Source of the DNA: Methylobacterium sp. Leaf117
Lineage (GTDB): Bacteria; Pseudomonadota; Alphaproteobacteria; Rhizobiales; Beijerinckiaceae
Direction: 5' to 3'
NCBI RefSeq assembly: GCF_001422985.1
Contig: NZ_LMNL01000008.1
Location: forward strand, 1-40,053
Length of the DNA: 40,053 nucleotides
Shown: positions 19,416 through 27,329 of the stretch, piece after piece
Position numbering within the stretch: position 1 is the first letter of the stretch
Layout of the letters: every line of letters starts with the position of its first letter
Position numbers and translations under genes: made by a program
Notes under the pieces: generated by a model
What the model was told of the DNA's origin: nothing
Databases searched by the model: none
The model's input: the letters and a program-made list of their open reading frames with translations, nothing else

Positions 19416-20395
19416 GCGGCGGAGGCCTCCGATCGGTCGTAGAGGTGGCAGGCCACCCGGTGCGCGCCAACCGGGATCGGATCGGGTCGCTCGACACGGC
19501 AGCGTCCGAAGACGGAGGGACAGCGCGGATTGAAGGCGCAGCCCGGCGGAATGTTGGAGAGGCGCGGCATCGATCCCGGGATCTGGGCGAGGCGGTCGGT
19601 GTCTTGAGCCAGCGTCGGGATCGCCCCCATCAGGCCCTTGGCGTAGGGATGAAGCGGGTTCTGCACGACATCGCGGACGGGGCCGATTTCCGCGATGCGC
19701 CCGGAATACATCACCGCCACCCGGTCGGCGGCTTCCGCGATCACGCCCATGTCGTGGGTCACCAGCATCACGGCGGTGCCGCGCTCGCTGCCGAGGCGCT
19801 TCAGGAGCGCGATGATCTGGGCCTGGACCGAGACGTCGAGGGCCGTGGTCGGCTCGTCGGCGATGATCAATTCCGGCTCGGCGGCGAGCGCCAGGGCGAT
19901 CACCACGCGCTGGCGCATGCCGCCGGAGAATTCGTGCGGGTAGCCGTCGATGCGCCGCTCCGGGGCCGGGATGCCGACCTCGGCCAGGAGATCGATGGCG
20001 CGCTGCCGGGCCGCCTTCTCGGAGAGGTCGGTATGGGTGCGGATCGTTTCCACGATCTGCCGGCCGACCCGATAGAGCGGATTGAGGCTGGTGAGGGGGT
20101 CTTGGAAGATCATGCCGATGCGCCGGCCCCGAATGCGCCGCATGGCCTCCGGCGACAGGTTGTCGATGCGTTCCCCCTTGAGCAGCACCTGACCGCCGAC
20201 GATGCCGCCGGGCGGATCGATGAGACCGATGACGGCGGAGCCGGTGACCGACTTACCGGCGCCTGACTCGCCGACCACGCCGAGGATTTCACCCGGCGCA
20301 ATGTCGAACGAGACGTCGTCGATGGCGGTGAGCGTGCCGCGCCGACCCGCGAAGGCGACGCGCAGGTTGCGAACCGAAAGGACGGGCTCTGTCAT
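19412..20395 (-). CDS. oligopeptide/dipeptide ABC transporter ATP-binding protein (OppD/DppD type)
   Basis: 327 residues with Walker A GESGAGKSV, signature FSGGMRQRVVIALAL, Walker B LIIADEPTTALDVS and LVTHDMGV. The C-terminal oligo_HPY domain has PGCAFNPRCPSVFGRC. It pairs with the OppF-type subunit to form the ATPase dimer of a peptide/nickel/opine-type importer. It starts 10 bases after the permease stop and overlaps the next gene by four bases. Confidence 0.93.
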   Translation of the reverse strand: MTEPVLSVRNLRVAFAGRRGTLTAIDDVSFDIAPGEILGVVGESGAGKSVTGSAVIGLIDPPGGIVGGQVLLKGERIDNLSPEAMRRIRGRRIGMIFQDPLTSLNPLYRVGRQIVETIRTHTDLSEKAARQRAIDLLAEVGIPAPERRIDGYPHEFSGGMRQRVVIALALAAEPELIIADEPTTALDVSVQAQIIALLKRLGSERGTAVMLVTHDMGVIAEAADRVAVMYSGRIAEIGPVRDVVQNPLHPYAKGLMGAIPTLAQDTDRLAQIPGSMPRLSNIPPGCAFNPRCPSVFGRCRVERPDPIPVGAHRVACHLYDRSEASAA

Positions 20396-20405
20396 GGCGT
20401 TGCGA

Positions 20406-21380
20406 TCATTGCAGCTTCGGGTTCAGGGCATCGCGCAGCCAGTCGCCCAGCAGGTTGATCGCCAGGACGAGGCCGGCGAGCGCGAGGCCCGGGAAGGCGA
20501 CGATCCACCACTCGCCGGAGAACAGAAAGCGGTTGCCGGTCCGGATCAGGGTGCCGAGGGACGGCATCGAGTCCGGCAGGCCGGTGCCGAGGAAGGACAG
20601 GGTCGCCTCGGTGATGATGGCGAGGGCGAGATTGATGGTGGCGATGACGAAGACCGGGCCGAGCACGTTCGGCAGGACATGCCGGACCATGATCACCGGC
20701 GAGGACAGGCCGATCAGGCGCCCGGCCTGGACATAGTCCTTGTTCTTCTCCACCAGCACGGAGGAGCGGACGGTGCGGGCGTACTGCACCCAGAACGACA
20801 GACCGATCGACAGCACGATCAGGCCGATGGCGGCATCGGTGTCCATCTGGCTTCCCAGCGCCGCCTTGGCGACGCCGTCGACCACCAGCGCGATGAGGAT
20901 GGCCGGGAAGGTCAGCTGTACGTCGGCGATCCGCATGATCAGGGTGTCGACGAAGCCGCCGAAATAGCCCGCCACCAGTCCGAGCACGATGCCGAGGAAT
21001 CCAGACACCACGACCCCGAGCAGCCCCACGATGAGGGAGAGCCGGAGGCCGTAGAACACCGCCGAAAGGACGTCCCGGCCCTGGTCGTCGGTACCGAGGG
21101 TGAAGGGCGCGACCCCGTCGGCGTACCAGAGCGGCGGCAGGTTCGAGTTGATCAACTCGAGTTCGGCCGGATCGTACGGATTCTGCGGCGAGATCCAGGG
21201 CGCCGCCACCGCCAGCACGACGAAGACCAGCGTGACCGCGAAGGCGCCCATCGCCAGCTTCGACCGGCGGAAGCTCGCATAGACGTCGGAATCGAGGAAG
21301 CGGGCCCAGGTGGAGCGCTTCGCCGGCATCGGCGGCGTGACGGGAGCTTCCCGTGCGGTTTCCTGCACGGATACGCTCAT
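20406..21380 (-). CDS. ABC transporter permease (OppC/DppC type)
   Basis: 324 residues from ATG 21380 (MSVSVQETAREAP...). The frame is open much further upstream, but that part lies antisense-like over the preceding permease and is not coding. An OppC N-terminal segment with one membrane helix (KLAMGAFAVTLVFVVLAVAAPWISPQNPYDP) is followed by DDQGRDVLSAVFYGLRLSLIVGLLG and a BPD_transp_1 domain with about five further helices, including the coupling-helix region VQAGRLIGLSSPVIMVRHVLPNVLGP. The start overlaps the OppB-type stop as ATGA. Confidence 0.92.
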   Translation of the reverse strand: MSVSVQETAREAPVTPPMPAKRSTWARFLDSDVYASFRRSKLAMGAFAVTLVFVVLAVAAPWISPQNPYDPAELELINSNLPPLWYADGVAPFTLGTDDQGRDVLSAVFYGLRLSLIVGLLGVVVSGFLGIVLGLVAGYFGGFVDTLIMRIADVQLTFPAILIALVVDGVAKAALGSQMDTDAAIGLIVLSIGLSFWVQYARTVRSSVLVEKNKDYVQAGRLIGLSSPVIMVRHVLPNVLGPVFVIATINLALAIITEATLSFLGTGLPDSMPSLGTLIRTGNRFLFSGEWWIVAFPGLALAGLVLAINLLGDWLRDALNPKLQ

Positions 21381-22357
21381 GTGGCCCGTCCGGTGGAGAG
21401 GCGCAGGCGGGGATCGACGATGGTGTAGAGCACGTCCACCACAAGGTTGATGACGACGAAGATGGCGGCGACCAGCAGCAGGTAGGCCGCCATGATGGGG
21501 ATATCGACGTTCTGCACGGCCTGGACGAAGAGCAGGCCCATGCCGGGCCACTGGAACACCGTCTCGGTGATGATCGAGAAGGCGATGACCGAGCCGAGTT
21601 GCAGGCCCGCGATGGTGATGACCGGCACCAGGGTGTTCTTCAGGGCATGGCCGAGATGGATCGAGCGGGTGGTGAGCCCCCGCGCCCGGGCGAAGCGGAT
21701 GTAGTCCGTGCGCAGCACCTCCAGCATCTCGGCCCGCACCAGCCGCATGATCAGGGTCATCTGGAACAGCCCGAGGGTGACGGAGGGCAGGATCAGGGCG
21801 CGTAGCCCCGAGCCGGTGAGAAATCCGGTCGTCCACCACCCAAGGCGCACGGTGTCGCCGCGCCCGAACGAGGGCAGCCAGCCGAGGGTCACCGAAAACA
21901 GGAAGATCAGCAGGATGCCGATGAGGAAGGTCGGCAGGCTGATGCCGATCAGCGAGATGGCGAGGAAGACCTTGGCGAGCCACGTGTCCCGCCGAAGGGC
22001 GCAGTACACCCCCATCAGAATGCCGACCGTCAGGGCGAACAGAGTGGCGCAGAGGGCGAGTTCCAGGGTGGCGGGCATGCGTTCGGCCAGCAGCGCCGAG
22101 ACCGGCTGGCGGAACTGGTATGAGGTGCCGAACTCGCCGCGCACGACGTTGCCGGCGTAGCGCAGGAACTGCACCGCCACCGGATCGTCGAGCCCGAGAT
22201 CCTTCCGGATGGCGACGCGCTCGGCATAGGGCGTGTCGACGCCGACGATCTGGTTCACGGGATCGCCCGCGAAGCGGAACATCGAGAAGGCGATCAGGCC
22301 CACCGCGAACAGCACCGCGATCGACTGGAGCAGGCGCTGGAGGATGAAGGCGATCAT
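21377..22357 (-). CDS. ABC transporter permease (OppB/DppB type)
   Basis: 326 residues starting MIAFILQRLLQSIAVLFAVGLIAF, the standard first membrane helix of OppB/DppB/GsiC permeases. It continues with the family's periplasmic segment (DDPVAVQFLRYAGNVVRGEFGTSY), then ATLELALCATLFALTVGILMG and further helices, and the coupling motif RADYIRFARARG-like (RTDYIRFARARGLTTRS). Together with the OppC-type subunit it forms the channel. It lies 250 bases after the binding-protein gene, a gap holding a strong inverted repeat, and overlaps the following permease gene by four bases. Confidence 0.92.
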   Translation of the reverse strand: MIAFILQRLLQSIAVLFAVGLIAFSMFRFAGDPVNQIVGVDTPYAERVAIRKDLGLDDPVAVQFLRYAGNVVRGEFGTSYQFRQPVSALLAERMPATLELALCATLFALTVGILMGVYCALRRDTWLAKVFLAISLIGISLPTFLIGILLIFLFSVTLGWLPSFGRGDTVRLGWWTTGFLTGSGLRALILPSVTLGLFQMTLIMRLVRAEMLEVLRTDYIRFARARGLTTRSIHLGHALKNTLVPVITIAGLQLGSVIAFSIITETVFQWPGMGLLFVQAVQNVDIPIMAAYLLLVAAIFVVINLVVDVLYTIVDPRLRLSTGRAT

Positions 22358-22495
22358 CGGTGGGTGCCTCGCGCGTCACCGAAAGGTTGATGTTCGTTCG
22401 CGTATGACCCGGACACACCTTGATCCTCGACGCGGCCCTCTTCCCGAGCGGAACTCGGGCCTGCCCGAGATCCGTCGCGCTCGTGGGGAGGTGAT

Positions 22496-22545
22496 GGGGG
22501 TGGTTGGGTGACCCTCCGCCGACTGAGGCGAGCGGAGCCACCCCC
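22496..22545. repeat. inverted repeat (REP-like hairpin) between binding-protein and permease genes
   Basis: Outer arms GGGGGTGG (22496-22503) / CCACCCCC (22538-22545) and inner arms CTCCG (22514-22518) / CGGAG (22533-22537) form a long interrupted stem. A second C-rich/G-rich pair, CCCCACCCC... / GGGGGAGGGGG, follows to about 22577. A structure of this kind after a binding-protein gene often lowers downstream expression or stabilises the upstream mRNA. It may also be one copy of a dispersed genomic repeat. There is no T run, so it is not a classical terminator. Confidence 0.6.
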
Positions 22546-22607
22546 ACCCCTAGCCCCACCCCACAAGGGGGAGGGGGACGCGTTCGGAACCCGCACCGCC
22601 AAAATGA

Positions 22608-24233
22608 TCACGGCTGCTTCGAGACCCAGTACAGCATCAGCATGTTGTCAGGCCGCGCCGTGAGGGTGACCTTCTTGGAAACGCCCCAGGCGAGCGCCTG
22701 CTGGTGCAGGGGAATGAAGCCCCAATCGGCCTGGATGGTGTCGAAGCCCTCCTTGATCTCGGCATTGCGCTTGGTCTGGTCGGTCTCGGCCTCGACGGAA
22801 TCCGCGAGGGCATCGACTTTCGGGTTGCAGTAATTGCCGAGGTTCCAATTGCCGCGGCCCGGCTTGGAGCCGTTCCGGCAACCGGCGATCTCGAACAGGA
22901 TGTTGTGCGAATCCTGGGAGGAGGGGGTCCAGCCGACGAGGTAGAAGGAGGTGTCGTAGGCCGGTGCCAGCACCTTGGCGAAGTATTTTGCCTTCGGCTG
23001 CGCGTTGAGGTTCACCTTGACGCCGACCCGGGCCAGCATCGAGACCACCGCTTGGCAGATCGCCTCGTCGTTGACGTAGCGGTCGTTGGGGCAATCCATG
23101 CCGAGCGAGAAGCCGTCCGGATAGCCGGCTTCGGTCAGGAGCTGCTTGGCGCGCTTCGGATCGTAGTCGGGCCGCTTGAACTCGGAGGCGCGCGGAAACA
23201 GCACCGGTGCGATCAGCAGGGCGGAGGGCGCCGCTTGGCCCCGCATGACGCGCTTGGCGATGGTCTCCTCGTCGATGGCCCGGTAGAAGGCCTCGCGCAC
23301 GCGCACGTCCTTGAACGGGTTCTTGCCCTTGACGTTCGAGTCCTTCAGCTCGTCGCGGGACTGGTCCATGCCGAGGAAGATGGTGCGCAGTTCGGGGCCG
23401 GCCATCACCGTCGCGGTGCCGCTGCCATTGACCCGCTGCGCGTCCTGCAGCGGCACCGGGTCGATCCAGTCGACCTCGCCGGAGATCAGGGCCGCGACGC
23501 GCGTGGCGTCGTTCTGGATGGTGGTGAAGACCGCCTCGTCGAGGTTCGACTCGATCTTGCCCCAGTAGTTCGGGTTCTTCTTGAACACCGTCCGCACGCC
23601 GGGCTGGTGCTCGGTGATGATGAACGGCCCGGTGCCGTTCTCATGCAGGGCGGCGTAGCTGGTGGAGGTGGCGCTCGGCAGAGTCGGGGCGACGGCGCCG
23701 TTCTTCTCGGCCCAGGATTTCGACATGATGTACCAGGTCGAGAACTGGTACAGGGCGATCGGGTTGGGGCTCTTGAGTTTCATGTCGACGGTGTGGTCGT
23801 CGATCTTCACCCACTCGGCGTCCGACGGCACGTTGGTGGTGAAGTTCGAGCCCGGCGCCCGTACGCGCGTGGCCGAGAAGATCACGTCGTCGGCGGTGAA
23901 GTCTGAACCGTCGTGGAACTTCACACCCTTGCGCAGGTGGAAGCGCCAGCGCGTCGGCTCCGGATTCTCCCACGATTCCGCCAGCATTGGCGCCAGCTTG
24001 AGGTCCTTGTCGCGGGTGATGAGCGAGTCGAAGACCGCACCATGCATCCCGATGGTGAAGCTTTCTTTCAGCGAGTAGGGGTCGAGGGACTTGATGTCGC
24101 CCTGGAAGGCAAAGCGGAAAACGTTGGCGGCCTCGGCCGGAGCGACGGTTCCGAGGCCGAGACACCCCGCCAAGGCGGTTGCCGACACGAACGCTTTCAC
24201 GGTGGACTTCAACAAGGCAGGCATCCTTTTCAA
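22608..24233 (-). CDS. ABC transporter substrate-binding protein (peptide/opine type, SBP family 5)
   Basis: Periplasmic receptor of the importer, about 541 residues. The N-terminus (KRMPALLKSTVKAFVSATALAGCLGLGTVAPAEAA) is a Sec signal peptide with likely cleavage after AEA. The mature part has the SBP_bac_5 hallmarks: LDPYSLKESFTIGMHGAVFDSLI, LAESWENPEPTRWRFHLRKGVKFHDG and the conserved RVREAFYRAIDEETIAKRVMRGQA. TTG 24233 is preceded by GGAAG at good spacing. ATG 24224 is in frame but its ribosome site would touch the start, and GTG 24260 is also possible. First gene of the transporter-amidase operon. The gap of about 290 bases to the divergent SDR gene should hold both promoters. The ligand cannot be told from sequence. 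Confidence 0.92.
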   Translation of the reverse strand: MKRMPALLKSTVKAFVSATALAGCLGLGTVAPAEAANVFRFAFQGDIKSLDPYSLKESFTIGMHGAVFDSLITRDKDLKLAPMLAESWENPEPTRWRFHLRKGVKFHDGSDFTADDVIFSATRVRAPGSNFTTNVPSDAEWVKIDDHTVDMKLKSPNPIALYQFSTWYIMSKSWAEKNGAVAPTLPSATSTSYAALHENGTGPFIITEHQPGVRTVFKKNPNYWGKIESNLDEAVFTTIQNDATRVAALISGEVDWIDPVPLQDAQRVNGSGTATVMAGPELRTIFLGMDQSRDELKDSNVKGKNPFKDVRVREAFYRAIDEETIAKRVMRGQAAPSALLIAPVLFPRASEFKRPDYDPKRAKQLLTEAGYPDGFSLGMDCPNDRYVNDEAICQAVVSMLARVGVKVNLNAQPKAKYFAKVLAPAYDTSFYLVGWTPSSQDSHNILFEIAGCRNGSKPGRGNWNLGNYCNPKVDALADSVEAETDQTKRNAEIKEGFDTIQADWGFIPLHQQALAWGVSKKVTLTARPDNMLMLYWVSKQP

Positions 24234-24526
24234 GCCGACTTCCCACGCTGGCGTGAGCACCTTGGCACGGATCGGGCCAACCTCGAACGGTCTTTCGAAT
24301 TCAATCCACTCCGATACGCCGCCGCGGATTTCACGCCCGGCAGCGCCTATCTGATTCGCGCAGTGATGCCCAAAAATCGGTCAATAGCCACGAAACGGTC
24401 AAGTCCCGCATCGCCAGCCGGATACCGCAGGGCCGACGGCCTCGTGGGAACGGCTGAACACGGCGAGGTCTGCACCGGTTGAACCGGCAGTCCCGATCGA
24501 ACCGACGCTTTCAGGAGACCGGCCGC

Positions 24527-25531
24527 ATGTTCGCCACCCGTAAGCCCCTCGACCAGCAAGTCATCGTCATCACCGGCGCTTCGAGCGGCATCGGCCTCTC
24601 CACGGCCCGGATGGCCGCAGCGGCCGGCGCCAAGGTGGTGCTCACCGCCCGCAACGGCGACGTCCTGGCGGAAATCGCGCGCGAGATCGAAGCGGCGGGC
24701 GGCGAAGCGACCCACGTGGTGGCGGATGTGGGCGAGCGCGCGCAGGTTCAGGCCGTGGCCGACCGGGCGATCCAGCGCTTCGGGCGCATCGACACCTGGG
24801 TCAACGATGCCGGCCTGTCGATCTTCGGGCGCCTGGAAGAGGTCAGCGATGCCGATCACCAGCGCCTGTTCCAGACCAATTTCTGGGGGTTGGTCTACGG
24901 TTCGCTGGTGGCCCTGCCGCACCTCAAGCGCTCGGGCGGCGTGCTGATCAACCTCGGCAGCGTCGCCTCCGACATCGCCTTCCCGTTGCAGGGCATGTAC
25001 TGCGCCAGCAAGCACGCGATCAAAGGCTTCACCGATGCCCTGCGCATCGAGTTGGAGGAAGAGGGCGCGCCCGTGGCGGTCACGCTGATCAAGCCGGCCT
25101 CGATCGACACACCGTTTCCCCAGAATGCGCGCAACTACACCGACCACGAGCCGAAACTGCCGCCGCCGATCTACCGCACCGAGGAGGTGGCCAACGCCAT
25201 CGTGCACGCGGCCGTGCATCCCCAACGCGACATCTATATCGGCGGCGGCGGACGGGTGATGAGCGCGTCGAAGCGCATGGCGCCGCGCGCCTTCGATCGT
25301 ATCGCACGGACGATGACGGCGCAGCAGCAGCGCGACGAACCCGCCCGCGACCGGGGCGGCGCGCTCTACGAGGCGGGCCTCGGCGGGCGCGTCGCCGGCG
25401 ATCATCCGGGCTACGTGATGCGGCGCAGCTTCTACACCCGCTCCGCCCTTCATCCGCTGACCACGGCAGCGGTGGTGGCGGGCGTCGGGCTCGCGGCCGC
25501 GAGCCTGCTCGGCGCGGGGCGTCGACCGTGA
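24527..25531 (+). CDS. SDR-family oxidoreductase with C-terminal hydrophobic tail
   Basis: NAD(P)-dependent short-chain dehydrogenase of 334 residues. ATG 24527 has AGGAG at 24513-24517. It has the cofactor motif TGASSGIG (16-23), the NDAG motif (93-96), catalytic Ser145 and YCASK with Tyr158 and Lys162. Beyond the usual 250-residue fold it has about 80 extra residues with a GGG-rich segment and a near-terminal hydrophobic stretch (LTTAAVVAGVGLAAASLLG), probably one membrane anchor. Members with this tail are common in alphaproteobacteria but of unknown substrate. It is transcribed away from the transporter operon. Confidence 0.9.
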   Translation: MFATRKPLDQQVIVITGASSGIGLSTARMAAAAGAKVVLTARNGDVLAEIAREIEAAGGEATHVVADVGERAQVQAVADRAIQRFGRIDTWVNDAGLSIFGRLEEVSDADHQRLFQTNFWGLVYGSLVALPHLKRSGGVLINLGSVASDIAFPLQGMYCASKHAIKGFTDALRIELEEEGAPVAVTLIKPASIDTPFPQNARNYTDHEPKLPPPIYRTEEVANAIVHAAVHPQRDIYIGGGGRVMSASKRMAPRAFDRIARTMTAQQQRDEPARDRGGALYEAGLGGRVAGDHPGYVMRRSFYTRSALHPLTTAAVVAGVGLAAASLLGAGRRP

Positions 25532-25610
25532 GCGCCTGCGAGCCGAACCCCCTCCGCCCTCGGGCCAGTGGGGCCGCCGTGTCGGGATGCATCCACGGGG
25601 GATCTCGCTG

Positions 25611-25862
25611 ATGGCCGATCTTGAGCACACGCTGCAACGCTTTCAAAGCCTTATGCTGGCGGAGCAACCCGTCGATGTCGGCGAGGCCGAGGACGCGATC
25701 TGGGCTTATCTCGCGCAGGCTCAGGGGCTGAGCGCGCAGATCGGAGCCCTGGACCGGCTCCAGGCAGCGGTGACGCGGTGGGACAACCGTTCGGTATTCC
25801 TGCCCCAGTTACGCGCCGCACTCGATCGCCATCGTGCGCGTCTCGCCGAGCCGTCGGCCTGA
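25611..25862 (+). CDS. small hypothetical protein, helical
   Basis: 83 residues from ATG 25611, with GGGGGA at 25597-25602 as ribosome site. An in-frame ATG at 25587 is less likely. The sequence (MADLEHTLQRFQSLMLAEQPVDVGEAEDAIWAYLA...) is rich in Leu, Ala and Gln and predicts mainly alpha helix; there are no cysteines and no membrane segment. No family recognised. It starts 80 bases after the SDR gene on the same strand and may be co-transcribed with it. Confidence 0.6.
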   Translation: MADLEHTLQRFQSLMLAEQPVDVGEAEDAIWAYLAQAQGLSAQIGALDRLQAAVTRWDNRSVFLPQLRAALDRHRARLAEPSA

Positions 25863-25931
25863 GGGCGCTGGGGGGTACTGGTCCCAGTCCTCGTGGCGCT
25901 TCGAGGGCTTGCCGAATGAAATTCGATTGCG

Positions 25932-25967
25932 ACAGGGGAATGGCACTGGATCGTGCCGTTCCCCTGT
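25932..25967. repeat. long near-perfect hairpin
   Basis: The arms ACAGGGGAATGGCAC (25932-25946) and GTGCCGTTCCCCTGT (25953-25967) pair over 15 positions with a single T-G pair and a six-base loop TGGATC. A short upstream dyad CGAAT-GAA-ATTCG (25913-25925) precedes it. No T run follows on the plus strand. It could end transcription with help, process mRNA, or be a dispersed repeat. It lies in the 177-base gap between two small genes. Confidence 0.7.
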
Positions 25968-26039
25968 GGCATTGCGATAGGGTTATCTCGGCGGTGCAGC
26001 ATCGTGTGTTCGCCCGACACGGCAACGCGCGAGCTTGGC

Positions 26040-26318
26040 ATGAACCTAGACGCTGTTCATCGCTCGATCGCCTTCGCGAAACCATTCAGGACGGTTGAGA
26101 CCGACATCATTTCACAGGATAGCGAGATCACTTTTCGCGGGCGCGGTCTCGCGACCCTCCGGGACGGACGCCTTCTGCTCACGGTCTGTCCGCTCTGCTC
26201 TCAAGCCAATACGCCCCGTGGGACGACGAACGGCCAGTGCGCTTGGTGCGCCTACGTTCCCTCTCTGGCAGATGCCGAGCCGACCGCATCGATGCAGGCC
26301 GCGGCCGACGACACCTGA
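26040..26318 (+). CDS. small hypothetical protein with paired CxxC motifs
   Basis: 92 residues from ATG 26040. The first half is MNLDAVHRSIAFAKPFRTVETDIISQD, then a beta-rich stretch ITFRGRGLATLRDGRLLLTV, then CPLC and, 15 residues later, CAWC. The two CxxC pairs look like a zinc-ribbon or rubredoxin-like knuckle. The C-terminus is acidic and probably disordered. The ribosome site is weak, and the call rests on the ordered motif and the codon pattern. Function unknown. Confidence 0.55.
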   Translation: MNLDAVHRSIAFAKPFRTVETDIISQDSEITFRGRGLATLRDGRLLLTVCPLCSQANTPRGTTNGQCAWCAYVPSLADAEPTASMQAAADDT

Positions 26319-26455
26319 CACGCCGACGGTCACTGCGGATCAAACGAGGCGTGGGATGCTTGACGGAGCGTCTGGCTGACGGGCCGCTCGCAGTCTCGCA
26401 TCCCGGGCGTTCGAATTCTAACGTTGCTCTTATCCCACGGACGTCTCCTCACCGT

Positions 26456-26512
26456 CAGTTCGACGGATTTCGGGCAGTTCGACGGATTTCGGGCAGTTCG
26501 ACGGATTTCGGG
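26456..26512. repeat. three perfect tandem copies of a 19-bp unit
   Basis: The unit CAGTTCGACGGATTTCGGG occurs at 26456-26474, 26475-26493 and 26494-26512 without mismatch. The unit contains the palindrome TTCGA. It lies in the gap between the CxxC gene (stop 26318) and the end of the minus-strand Crp/Fnr gene (26628). It is not within a credible gene, and 19 is not a multiple of three. Confidence 0.9.
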
Positions 26513-26627
26513 ATCGACAGCGCTGAACGTCCGGTCGCTGCGGACGGGAAGGCGGGGCGGCCCCGCGAGACTTTTGTTCTCGTTTGCCGTGCCGGGATAA
26601 CCGGTTTCCAGTGATCCCTGACAAACT

Positions 26628-27329
26628 CTAGGCTTTGGCGAACAGGCGCTCGTAGGTCGCTTCGGCAACCCCGTAGCTTTCGCCCGCCGCGACACGCAAC
26701 TGAGTCCGATCCAGGATGGTGATGCGGCCGCGACGAGCGCGGATCGACCCAGCGCCTTCGAGATTCTGGACTGCCAGAGTCACTCCGGGGCGCTGTACGC
26801 CCAGCATCACCGCCAGCACCTCGTGCGTCAGGAGGAGTTCGTCGCCGTCGACGCGGTCGTGGCACATCAGCAGCCAGCGGGCGAGCCGCGCCTCGATGCC
26901 GAAACTGGCATTGACGAAGGCGGTCTGCCGGGCCTGGAACAGTTCGGCCTCGAGAAAGCGTAGCACTGGCTTGCGCAGGCCGGGCCCTTCCGCGATCGCT
27001 GCGGCCATGTCCGCCACCTCGATCGCCAGTGCTGACCCTGCAATCTGAACGATATGCTCGTAGGGCGACGTCTCCGCACCCAGCATCAGGGTCGAGGCTC
27101 CGATGAGGCCCTCCGGTCCGATCATCCCCACTTCGAGCCGGGTCGATCCGATCTGCATGATGATCGAAATCAGTCCCGATTCCACGAAGTAGACCCGATC
27201 GGGCGCCGTGTCGGGATGGACCAGGACTTGACGAACCGTCAACGCGGCCGGACGCAGCCGCGGCTGCAGCAACGTCCAGTCGCCCACCGAGAGCATTCGC
27301 AACAGACGGTTACGAGGTAAGATTTGCAT
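26628..27329 (-). CDS. Crp/Fnr-family transcriptional regulator
   Basis: 233 residues. An N-terminal cyclic-nucleotide-binding-like beta domain (VYFVESGLISIIMQIGSTRLEVGMIGPEGLIGAS) is followed by a long dimer helix and a C-terminal winged helix-turn-helix (LLLTHEVLAVMLGVQRPGVTLAVQNLEGAGSIRARRGRITILD). It lacks the N-terminal cysteine cluster of FNR, so it does not sense oxygen by an iron-sulfur cluster. The GVQRPGVT recognition helix is of the type common in rhizobial and Methylobacterium stress regulators. It is transcribed divergently from a second regulator of the same family at 27809. A dyad at 27424-27437 lies about 95 bases upstream of its start. Confidence 0.92.
   Translation of the reverse strand: MQILPRNRLLRMLSVGDWTLLQPRLRPAALTVRQVLVHPDTAPDRVYFVESGLISIIMQIGSTRLEVGMIGPEGLIGASTLMLGAETSPYEHIVQIAGSALAIEVADMAAAIAEGPGLRKPVLRFLEAELFQARQTAFVNASFGIEARLARWLLMCHDRVDGDELLLTHEVLAVMLGVQRPGVTLAVQNLEGAGSIRARRGRITILDRTQLRVAAGESYGVAEATYERLFAKA

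Noticed and set aside
18009..19442. Long plus-strand open frame (477 codons) opposite the ABC ATPase and amidase genes
   Set aside because: Low-complexity Gly/Asp/His/Arg-rich translation, no motif, entirely antisense to well-supported genes.
20202..21428. Plus-strand open frame (408 codons) opposite the OppC-type permease
   Set aside because: Composition is an artefact of reading membrane-protein codons backwards; no domain.
21381..22559. N-terminal extension that would fuse OppC and upstream sequence into a 717-residue protein
   Set aside because: The extra part overlaps the OppB-type gene in another frame and looks like noise (Arg/Pro/His-rich). The true start is ATG 21380.
26456..26512. 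Possible CRISPR array
   Set aside because: The 19-bp units are directly adjacent with no spacers, and no cas genes are present.
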